Assembly (NCBI GenBank): GCA_903821415.1
Contig: CAIJLF010000118.1
Coordinates: forward strand, 1 to 5,721
Direction of reading: 5' to 3'
Source of the DNA: an uncultured bacterium
GTDB lineage: Bacteria; Patescibacteriota; Minisyncoccia; Phycocordibacterales; UBA9973
DNA: 5,721 nucleotides
The notes beneath the pieces were generated by a model. That model saw only the letters and a list, made by a program, of their open reading frames with translations. It ran no database searches and was not told the DNA's origin. Made by a program: the position numbers and the translations under genes. Position 1 is the first letter of the stretch. Every line of letters begins with the position of its first letter. This document shows positions 1 to 4,819 of the stretch, piece after piece.

Positions 1-65
1 ATTATAATATTTACTTTAGAGATTTTTACTTTTACTATCTCAACTTCATTATTTAAATTTTCCAT
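1..65 (-). CDS. 5' end of an unidentified protein gene, cut by window edge
   Basis: An ATG at 65 opens a reading frame that runs without a stop to base 1, giving 21 codons. The protein begins MENLNNEVEIVKVKISK and is rich in Lys, Val, Ile and Asn. No family can be assigned from so short a piece. The pattern 'EIVKVKISKV' faintly resembles the first beta strand of ParB/Spo0J-like nuclease domains, but this is only a hint. The main support for a real gene is the extended -10 box TGATATAAT exactly 6 nt before the ATG, the same arrangement as at prfB. There is no Shine-Dalgarno sequence. The frame could still be chance in AT-rich DNA. Confidence 0.45.
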   Translation of the reverse strand, partial: MENLNNEVEIVKVKISKVNII

Positions 66-71
66 AGTTAT

Positions 72-80
72 ATTATATCA
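72..80 (-). promoter_or_regulatory. Extended -10 promoter for the left-edge gene, leaderless geometry
   Basis: On the minus strand TGATATAAT is a perfect extended -10 element (TG-N-TATAAT). The ATG of the left-edge frame follows after 6 nt (ATAACT), so the predicted transcription start falls on or next to the A of the ATG and the mRNA would have no leader. No good -35 is seen at the usual distance (ACGACT at 95-100 is poor), which an extended -10 can tolerate. Confidence 0.5.
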
Positions 81-117
81 AAATGAACTCAAAAAGTCGT
101 TGATACTGGACCTGGAA

Positions 118-129
118 CGTGAGTACACT
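118..129 (+). repeat. 12-nt direct repeat, copy 1 (CGTGAGTACACT)
   Basis: Identical to 166-177, 48 bases away. This copy sits at the inner edge of outer helix A. It could be a repeated protein-binding site or an alternative pairing partner for the arms of hairpin C. Confidence 0.55.
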
Positions 130-165
130 TCTCGAACCTTACAGGTTCAGTACAGCTTTTCCGTT

Positions 166-177
166 CGTGAGTACACT
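166..177 (+). repeat. 12-nt direct repeat, copy 2 (CGTGAGTACACT)
   Basis: Identical to 118-129. Here it forms the tip of hairpin C: GTGAG (167-171), loop TACA, CTCAC (176-180). As DNA this is a near-palindrome of 14 bases. Confidence 0.55.
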
Positions 178-230
178 CACACGGAAAAGCGTTTCTCGTC
201 CAGGACGCGAGCAAAGAAGTTTTGTTCGCT

Positions 231-287
231 TCTGGTAGCATTTAAAAAACCTGCACATAAAGTAATGTTTTTTAAATTGCTGCCAGA
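231..287 (-). terminator. Long AT-rich inverted repeat at the tRNA 3' end, possible terminator
   Basis: Bases 231-250 and 267-287 are complementary over about 20 positions with one extra base and one non-Watson-Crick position. The inner 10 bp is TTTAAAAAAC/GTTTTTTAAA around a 16-nt spacer. The outer part (TCTGGTAGCA against TGCTGCCAGA) overlaps the 3' acceptor strand of the tRNA gene. Read from the minus strand, the inner arm ends in a run of six T, so it could end tRNA transcription. It is not a classic GC-rich terminator followed by a T run. Confidence 0.4.
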
Positions 288-350
288 CCTGGACTCGAAC
301 CAAGATAACCTCCTCCAGAGGGAGGTGTCCTACCATTAGACGATCTGGCA
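280..350 (-). tRNA. tRNA-Gln (anticodon CTG)
   Basis: The minus strand folds into a complete 71-nt cloverleaf. The acceptor stem TGCCAGA/TCTGGCA is perfect (7 bp). A 4-bp D stem (GTCT/GGAC, with a U-G pair) holds the loop AATGGTA. The anticodon stem is CCTCC/GGAGG with loop CTCTGGA, which places the anticodon CTG at 318-316, reading CAG. The variable loop is 4 nt. The T arm is CTTGG-TTCGAGT-CCAGG. The discriminator is G73 and the first pair is U1-A72, both usual for bacterial glutamine tRNAs. CCA is not encoded (G is followed by CAA), so it must be added by a CCA-adding enzyme. The identity rests on anticodon position and agrees with these elements. Confidence 0.92.
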
Positions 351-368
351 ATATATATGAATATCCAT

Positions 369-377
369 ATCTTAACA
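369..377 (-). promoter_or_regulatory. Putative extended -10 for tRNA-Gln
   Basis: On the minus strand TGTTAAGAT reads as TG-N-TAAGAT, matching TATAAT at four of six positions. Its predicted start is about 12 nt before the tRNA 5' end, a normal short tRNA leader for RNase P to remove. The -35 position (CTGTAT) is weak. Confidence 0.4.
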
Positions 378-398
378 CAAAATCTTAAAAAATACAGT

Positions 399-427
399 TT
401 GGAAACATCGAATTTTTAAGGTAGAAT
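399..427 (+). promoter_or_regulatory. Putative sigma-70-type promoter for the LOG-family gene
   Basis: TTGGAA (399-404) and TAGAAT (422-427) match the -35 and -10 consensus at four and five of six positions with an ideal 17-nt spacer. The predicted start is near 434, just ahead of the inverted repeat that begins at 439, giving a leader of about 125 nt. It diverges from the putative tRNA promoter. Confidence 0.5.
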
Positions 428-438
428 TGGGGTTATGA

Positions 439-560
439 ATCCCGTTAGAAGCCGCGGTCATGGCAAATAGCGGAGATTGTAATATTATTTAATTACTTAT
501 AACAAATAAGCACGTTAGTCTTTATTAAAATAATGACCATGACTTGCTTCTAAACGGGAT
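439..560 (+). promoter_or_regulatory. Long stem in the LOG-family leader, reaching the start codon
   Basis: Two distant arms pair over 21 bp. Bases 439-446 (ATCCCGTT) pair with 553-560. After bulged A552, 447-452 (AGAAGC) pairs with 546-551. After a 4x2 internal loop, 457-463 (GTCATGG) pairs with 537-543. The enclosed 73 nt is AT-rich, with small possible hairpins (496-500/506-510). A competing short hairpin, 452-455 (CCGC) with 470-473 (GCGG), shares bases with the long stem, so two folds may exclude each other. The closed form would hold the A and U of the ATG at 559. This may be a translation switch, a structured RNA in its own right, or a relic of an inverted duplication. No known riboswitch class is recognised. 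Confidence 0.5.
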
Positions 561-1284
561 GAATACAGAAATAAAATATGAGCCTAGGCATATAACAACA
601 GATGATATTAAAAATGGTTGTATGACCCTTACAGGTGGAAACGAAGAAGAGACAAAGCTATGCATGGTGCAAGGAGAATTTCGTGAAGGGATAGATGCGG
701 TCAAAGAACTTGGACCTTCTGTTACCTTTTACGGATCAGCTAGACTTAAGCCAGACCACCCTGAATATATGAGAGCTTATAACTTAGCATACAGAATAGG
801 CAAAGAGCTAAATTATGCAATTATATCAGGTGGAGGTGGTGGAATAATGGAAGCAGCAAATAAAGGAGCATTCGATTCAGGAGCAGAATCAGTTGGTTTT
901 ACAATAAAATTACCTAAAGAACAAGCAACAAACCAATATGTGAAAAAGGAAGTTCCTTTTCATTTCTTCTTTGCTAGACAAGTATCGATGCAGTACTCTA
1001 CAGAGGCTGTCGTATACTGCGCAGGAGGAACAGGAACTATGTATGAATTCTTCGAGATGCTTACACATTTACAAACTGGAAAAGTAGGACCGATACCTGT
1101 TATTCTATTCGGAACAGAGTTCTGGAATCCTATTAAAAAATTACTTGAAGAACAATTCGTAGAAAAATATAAAACAATATCACATTCTGACCTAGAGAGA
1201 TTTATAGTTACTGATGATGTAGATCAAATAATAGAAGTGATAAGAGTCAGTAAGATAAGAGATGGCTCGGATGAGTTAAATTAA
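559..1284 (+). CDS. LOG-family nucleotide 5'-monophosphate phosphoribohydrolase
   Basis: A 241-residue single-domain protein of the LOG/TIGR00730 Rossmann-fold family. Members split the N-glycosidic bond of nucleoside monophosphates, releasing a base and ribose 5-phosphate; some make free cytokinins, others act in nucleotide turnover. Visible features are the entry strand 'VTFYGSAR' (55-62), the phosphate-binding loop GGGGGIMEA (91-99), Arg140 in 'FFARQVSM', and the signature AGGTGTMYE (155-163) ending in the putative catalytic Glu163. The usual signature is PGGxGTxxE, so Pro is replaced by Ala. The N-terminal 50 residues are family-variable. ATG 559 was chosen; an in-frame TTG at 544 would add five residues and Met22 (622) is also possible. 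No Shine-Dalgarno sequence precedes it. The actual substrate cannot be told from sequence; a nucleotide salvage role is more likely than hormone production. It converges on pyrG. Confidence 0.9.
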   Translation: MNTEIKYEPRHITTDDIKNGCMTLTGGNEEETKLCMVQGEFREGIDAVKELGPSVTFYGSARLKPDHPEYMRAYNLAYRIGKELNYAIISGGGGGIMEAANKGAFDSGAESVGFTIKLPKEQATNQYVKKEVPFHFFFARQVSMQYSTEAVVYCAGGTGTMYEFFEMLTHLQTGKVGPIPVILFGTEFWNPIKKLLEEQFVEKYKTISHSDLERFIVTDDVDQIIEVIRVSKIRDGSDELN

Positions 1285-1317
1285 TTAGGAATTAATAATT
1301 AAGAATTAGATATGAAT

Positions 1318-1350
1318 TTAAAATGCCTTGGCGACACCAAGGTATTTTAA
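1318..1350 (+). terminator. Rho-independent-type terminator of the LOG-family gene
   Basis: A 14-bp stem, TTAAAATGCCTTGG paired with CCAAGGTATTTTAA around loop CGACA, sits 33 nt after the stop codon. The G1325-U1343 pair works in plus-strand RNA but would be a C-A mismatch in minus-strand RNA, so the plus direction is preferred. The T tract lies in the descending arm. It may also act as a backstop for the opposing operon. Confidence 0.75.
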
Positions 1351-1380
1351 TATTGTATTCAATAGAGAAAAATACTACAT

Positions 1381-1503
1381 AAAAAATATTCTCGGACTCA
1401 CCACACATATTTCCTTGCTAGGAAATTGCTCTGCTCGGCTATTTATCTCACGATACGATTTACTAATCGAGCCTGTGCAAGGGTTCGCTCAAGAATATTT
1501 TTT
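1381..1503 (-). terminator. Structured 3' element and likely terminator of the prfB-ftsE-ftsX-pyrG operon
   Basis: In minus-strand RNA an outer AU-rich stem of about 14 bp joins 1503-1490 (starting inside the pyrG stop codon) with 1394-1381 and ends in six U. One position is a U-G pair on this strand and a mismatch on the other. Inside, 1473-1470 (GGCU) pairs with 1440-1437 and encloses two abutting hairpins: 1469-1456 (5 bp, loop AGUA) and 1455-1444 (4 bp, GUGA tetraloop). A separate 7-bp hairpin with loop AGCA lies at 1426-1409. This is more elaborate than a simple terminator. It may be a structured 3' UTR or a small RNA. No known family is recognised. Confidence 0.55.
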
Positions 1504-3193
1504 ATTTCGTATTTTTCTTACTTTTCTGACATGCTTTTATAAATGCAGTAAACAATGGATGAGGAGATAGAGGTCTCGCTTTGAATTCTGGGTGGAATTG
1601 AGTGCCTAAGAAGAAAGGATGCAAACTTCCAGGAAGCTCTGCTATTTCACAAAGCTTACCATCAGGAGAAAGCCCCGAGAACACTAGCCCAGCACCCTCT
1701 ATAGCTTCTCTGTGAGCATTGTTGACCTCATAGCGATGCCTATGACGTTCTGATATTTCTGCGCTTCCATAGGCCTTATACGCAACTGTCCCCTTTTTAA
1801 GAGTTGCAGGATAGGCACCTAGACGCATACTACCTCCCATATTCTTCTTTTCTAATTTATCTTTCTGATCTTCCATTATATCGATAATTATATTCTTTGA
1901 ACTTGGGTTTACTTCACGAGTATTTGCATCTTTAAGTCCTAAGACGTTACGTGCGTACTCTATGACCATAAGCTGCATTCCATAACACAATCCAAAATAC
2001 GGAATATTGTGTTTACGAGCATATTCAATAGTTTTTAAAATGCCCTCTATACCTCGTGAACCAAATCCGCCTGGAACTATTATTCCATCAAATTTTGAAA
2101 GTGTATTTATAGACTTTGGATCTTTCTCAAAATCCATAGATGATATCCAAGTGAGGACAGGCTTACTCCCAGCCTTATACGATGAATACTTTATCGCTTC
2201 TATAACAGACAAATACGAATCGGAAAGAGTAAAGTCTCCTGTATTAAAATATTTTCCTACTATTGCAATATTTACAACATTATTCTTAACATGAGTAGAC
2301 TTTGCAAATTTTTTCCATTTTATTGAACCTTCATTTATAGCTGGACCACAAGTCATACCAGTAGTACCACAAATCATATCCCCTAGTCCCTCTTTCTCGA
2401 AATTTAAAGGTATGTCATAAATACTGTCTACATCTGGTGCGGAAATAACATGATCGATAGGCACATTACAAAACATAGAAAGTTTCTCCTTTCTCTTTTC
2501 ATCAAGAGGCATCTTACTTCGAGCAATTATTATATCTGGTTGAATTCCTGAAGAATTCAAAGTTCTTACTGCGTGCTGAGTAGGCTTTGTCTTCATCTCA
2601 CCAATATTCCCTGGTACAGGTAAGTAAGAAACCATAACGAAGAAAACACTGTTCGGCTTACGAAGCTTCATAATACGAGCAGCTTCAAGGAAGAGGATGT
2701 TTTCATATTCACCGACAGTTCCGCCTATCTCTATCAAGACTACATCTGCGTTCACTTTATCGCGAGCGTTCTCGATACGTCTGATAACCTCAAGTGGTAT
2801 ATGAGGAACGACTTGGACACATGCTCCCTTATATTCTAGATTCCTCTCCCTCTCTATAACACTCTGGTAGACGCGGCCTGTAGTCATGTAATTCGTACGA
2901 GATAAATCTACCCCTAAGAATCTCTCATAGTTCCCCATGTCTTGGTCTGTCTCATCTCCATCATCAAGAACGAAAACTTCCCCATGCTCAGTCGGATTCA
3001 TAGTACCAGCATCGATATTTATATATGGATCTATTTTAATAGCAGTTACTATCTGTCCTCTGTCGGAAAGAATACGAGCGAGTGATGAAGCAGTGATACC
3101 TTTACCAACACCTGATATAACTCCACCCACAACGAAAATATACTTACAGTTAGATACTTTACTCTCTAGCTTTAATTCAGATGATTTGTCCAT
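1502..3193 (-). CDS. pyrG: CTP synthase (glutamine hydrolysing)
   Basis: Makes CTP from UTP, ATP and glutamine, the last step of pyrimidine nucleotide synthesis, in the cytosol. The 563 residues show both domains in order. The amidoligase domain has the P-loop GGVISGVGKG (23-32), 'IDPYINIDAGTMNPTEHGEV' (54-73) and KTKPTQHAV (201-209). The class I glutamine amidotransferase domain (about 305-555) has PGGFGSRG (374-381), the nucleophile Cys403 in GLCYGMQ, and His534/Glu536 in FHPEF. All key residues are present. Tyr404 replaces the Leu common after the nucleophile. About 16 residues precede the usual N-terminus ('KYIFV'); no other start codon is available between, so ATG 3193 is forced. It begins 3 nt after the ftsX stop without a Shine-Dalgarno motif, suggesting translational coupling. 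It is the last gene of the operon. Confidence 0.97.
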   Translation of the reverse strand: MDKSSELKLESKVSNCKYIFVVGGVISGVGKGITASSLARILSDRGQIVTAIKIDPYINIDAGTMNPTEHGEVFVLDDGDETDQDMGNYERFLGVDLSRTNYMTTGRVYQSVIERERNLEYKGACVQVVPHIPLEVIRRIENARDKVNADVVLIEIGGTVGEYENILFLEAARIMKLRKPNSVFFVMVSYLPVPGNIGEMKTKPTQHAVRTLNSSGIQPDIIIARSKMPLDEKRKEKLSMFCNVPIDHVISAPDVDSIYDIPLNFEKEGLGDMICGTTGMTCGPAINEGSIKWKKFAKSTHVKNNVVNIAIVGKYFNTGDFTLSDSYLSVIEAIKYSSYKAGSKPVLTWISSMDFEKDPKSINTLSKFDGIIVPGGFGSRGIEGILKTIEYARKHNIPYFGLCYGMQLMVIEYARNVLGLKDANTREVNPSSKNIIIDIMEDQKDKLEKKNMGGSMRLGAYPATLKKGTVAYKAYGSAEISERHRHRYEVNNAHREAIEGAGLVFSGLSPDGKLCEIAELPGSLHPFFLGTQFHPEFKARPLSPHPLFTAFIKACQKSKKNTK

Positions 3194-3196
3194 ATT

Positions 3197-4117
3197 TTAT
3201 TTTCTTAGATAGCGACTAATGGCAAAGAAACTGGAAATACTTCCAAGTGCAATACCAGAACCTAACATAATAATAAATAACTGTAAGAAATTTGATCTAT
3301 AATATTGATACAAGTTAATACCTATAAAGTCAGTCATATGGTTGCCTAGCCATATAGAAACTGGGATGAATATAAGAATAGTCAAAAGGGCCGAACAGAC
3401 TCCTACTAAAATACCTGACACTATAAAAGGACCTTGGACGTATTTTGTACCAGCTCCGACTAATCTCATGACAGATATCTCATCTTTGGACATGAAAATA
3501 ATAAGACGAATTGTATTGAAAGTAATAATTATCGAGATAATCATAAGTACTATAGAAACGGCGAAGCCAAGATTCTTAGCACCACTTATAATAGAAGTGA
3601 GCCTATCTATTACTAATTTATTTTGACTATAGTCTATCTTGTCTATAATAGTAAGAGCTCCTTTCGACAAAGCATTGTCATTCTCAAAATATTTAGAGAT
3701 ACTTTCATACTGAGAAGGATCGTTGGCCTTGATATTCAAAGACGCTCCGAGTGGATTGTCATTTAGCTCATCTAAAGCTTGTAAAGTGAGATAATCGTTA
3801 GAATGCTTGTCTTTGAAATTCGATAATGCATCTACGGCGGAAGTATATGATATCGTTTTGATTTCCGGTAATTTCTTTAAAGAATCTTCTACCTTCAAAA
3901 TGGAAGTTTCATCTGCACCTGGTACAAAGTAAATAGTAACATCTACTTTATCTTTGATTTCATTTAATGATGCGTTAAGTGATGCCTGAACAAAAATAAG
4001 AGAAGTCATCACAAAAAGAGTTATCGTCATAATAAGGATACTAGCTATCGAAGTAAACCCGCTACGGACGAAGCTGTTCCAACCAGTTCTTATTATTCTT
4101 TTTGCATGAATTAACAT
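3197..4117 (-). CDS. ftsX: Cell division protein FtsX (permease-like subunit)
   Basis: Membrane partner of FtsE. FtsEX belongs to the type VII ABC (mechanotransmission) group and does not transport. It passes ATP-driven shape changes across the membrane to switch on peptidoglycan hydrolases at the division site. The 306 residues fit the family: a short cytosolic N-terminus, TM1 about 22-44, a large extracellular domain about 45-182 with 'NPLGASLNI' (131-139), TM2 about 184-208, the cytosolic coupling segment KDEISVMRLVGA (211-222) followed by GPF, TM3 about 231-257 and TM4 about 277-302. ATG 4117 lies 8 nt after the ftsE stop and has no Shine-Dalgarno motif. The hydrolase partner (EnvC, PcsB or similar) is not in the window. 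Confidence 0.95.
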   Translation of the reverse strand: MLIHAKRIIRTGWNSFVRSGFTSIASILIMTITLFVMTSLIFVQASLNASLNEIKDKVDVTIYFVPGADETSILKVEDSLKKLPEIKTISYTSAVDALSNFKDKHSNDYLTLQALDELNDNPLGASLNIKANDPSQYESISKYFENDNALSKGALTIIDKIDYSQNKLVIDRLTSIISGAKNLGFAVSIVLMIISIIITFNTIRLIIFMSKDEISVMRLVGAGTKYVQGPFIVSGILVGVCSALLTILIFIPVSIWLGNHMTDFIGINLYQYYRSNFLQLFIIMLGSGIALGSISSFFAISRYLRK

Positions 4118-4124
4118 ATATAAT

Positions 4125-4133
4125 ATTATAGCA
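4125..4133 (-). promoter_or_regulatory. Possible internal extended -10 before ftsX
   Basis: TGCTATAAT on the minus strand is a perfect TG-N-TATAAT, overlapping the last codons and stop of ftsE. The ftsX ATG follows after 7 nt, close to the 6 nt seen at prfB and the left-edge gene. It could give a leaderless ftsX transcript, but AT-rich sequence makes chance matches common. Confidence 0.3.
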
Positions 4134-4803
4134 TATACTTACCCTCTTTATCATCCCTGATCACACGTCCATTCTCTAGAGTTATCACGCGCTTTTTAAT
4201 ACCATCAACTAGACTTTTATTGTGTGTTGTTAAAATAACTGTTGTACCTAGGTCGTTTATCTTCTTAAGAATATTGATAACCTCTATAGCATTTGTAGGG
4301 TCTAAGTTACCAGTTGGTTCGTCAGCTATTATTAAATCAGGCTGAGTTATTATCGCTCGAGCTATAGCTAAGCGCTGCTTTTCTCCTCCTGAGAGCTGGT
4401 GTGGGAAATGAAAAGCTCTGTTGGTAAGATCTACGAGCTCTAATACATGAGGAACATCTTCCATGATATCTTCATCTCTCTTTCCTGTGGCTTCCATAGC
4501 AAAAGCGATATTTTCATAAGCAGTCCTGTTTGGAAGTAAACGAAAGTCCTGGAAAACTATACCTACCTTACGACGAAAATTCATAAGATCGCTCTTAGAA
4601 AGCTTGTGAATGTCAGTTGATTCAAAAGATACAGTACCACTAGTAGGTGCCTCTTCTGCTAATATAAGCTTGGTCAACGTAGTCTTACCTGCACCTGAGT
4701 GCCCGACGATAGATACAAACTCTCCCTGAGCGATAGAAAGAGTAACTCCTTCTAAAGAAAAATTCTCTTTATATTTCTTTGTAACATTATCAAAATAGAT
4801 CAT
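4126..4803 (-). CDS. ftsE: Cell division ATP-binding protein FtsE
   Basis: Cytosolic ATPase of the FtsEX complex that drives FtsX and so controls septal peptidoglycan hydrolysis. The 225 residues match the usual length and have every ABC motif: Walker A GHSGAGKTT (34-42), Q-loop Gln85 in VFQDFRLLP, signature LSGGE (137-141), Walker B LIIADEP (157-163) with Glu162, the D-loop at NLD (166-168) and switch His194. 'FQDFRLLPNRTAYENIAFA' is typical of FtsE rather than related LolD/MacB-type ATPases, and the adjacent ftsX confirms this. ATG 4803 starts 16 nt after the prfB stop; only a weak GAAG precedes it. The stop is TAA. Confidence 0.96.
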   Translation of the reverse strand: MIYFDNVTKKYKENFSLEGVTLSIAQGEFVSIVGHSGAGKTTLTKLILAEEAPTSGTVSFESTDIHKLSKSDLMNFRRKVGIVFQDFRLLPNRTAYENIAFAMEATGKRDEDIMEDVPHVLELVDLTNRAFHFPHQLSGGEKQRLAIARAIITQPDLIIADEPTGNLDPTNAIEVINILKKINDLGTTVILTTHNKSLVDGIKKRVITLENGRVIRDDKEGKYML

Positions 4804-4819
4804 CGATTCTTCAATTTTA

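Larger units (their letters stand above)
106..229. other. Multi-helix structured region, possible non-coding RNA
   Basis: This gene-free stretch is packed with complementary segments. Helix A is outer: 111-116 (CCTGGA) pairs with 199-204 and continues with C118-G198 and 121-123 with 195-197. It encloses hairpin B (134-138/144-148, GAACC-TTACA-GGTTC) and the long hairpin C. In C, 155-164 pairs with 181-190, a TC bulge follows, then GTGAG/CTCAC closes on a TACA loop. Together these form a three-way junction. Hairpin D follows at 207-215/221-229. In D the plus-strand RNA has a G-U pair (G211, U225) where the minus-strand RNA would have an A-C mismatch, which favours plus-strand transcription. 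No known RNA family is recognised, and a DNA-level role such as an operator or recombination site is also possible. Confidence 0.45.

Noticed and set aside
231..287. tRNA 3' end as an integration (att) site, given the partial repeat of the acceptor arm next to it
   Set aside because: The partial copy is inverted, while an att duplication would be direct; no integrase or foreign gene is seen in the window.
100..378. Open frames on both strands across the structured region and tRNA (79 codons each)
   Set aside because: They run through the tRNA gene and the inverted repeats, have no promoter or ribosome site placed for them, and give compositions unlike the real proteins here.
533..553. Tiny upstream frame encoding MTMTCF before the LOG-family start
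   Set aside because: Six codons with no ribosome site. The TAAAAT at 526-531 is placed suggestively 7 nt before ATG 539, but the match is weak and the segment is better explained as the right arm of the leader stem.
439..560. Miniature inverted-repeat transposon
   Set aside because: The arms resemble terminal repeats, but no target-site duplication is visible at the ends and the right arm contains the start codon of a conserved gene. Another copy in the genome would reopen the question.
559..1284. Calling the LOG-family gene a lysine decarboxylase
   Set aside because: That is an old misannotation of this family; the GGGxGxMEA and GGxGTxxE motifs fit nucleotide phosphoribohydrolases.
1285..1310. 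AATTAATTAGG/AATTAATAATTAAG short AT repeats after the LOG stop codon
   Set aside because: Low-complexity AT-rich spacer without consistent unit length; no function can be supported.
1328..1570. An 80-codon plus-strand frame over the pyrG 3' end
   Set aside because: It starts inside the LOG terminator hairpin, crosses the structured 3' element and enters the end of pyrG in antisense; it is a shadow.
2007..3626. Plus-strand frames of 91-95 codons opposite pyrG and ftsX (2007-2294, 2937-3212, 3342-3626)
   Set aside because: All lie antisense to well-supported genes with intact family motifs and have no independent support.
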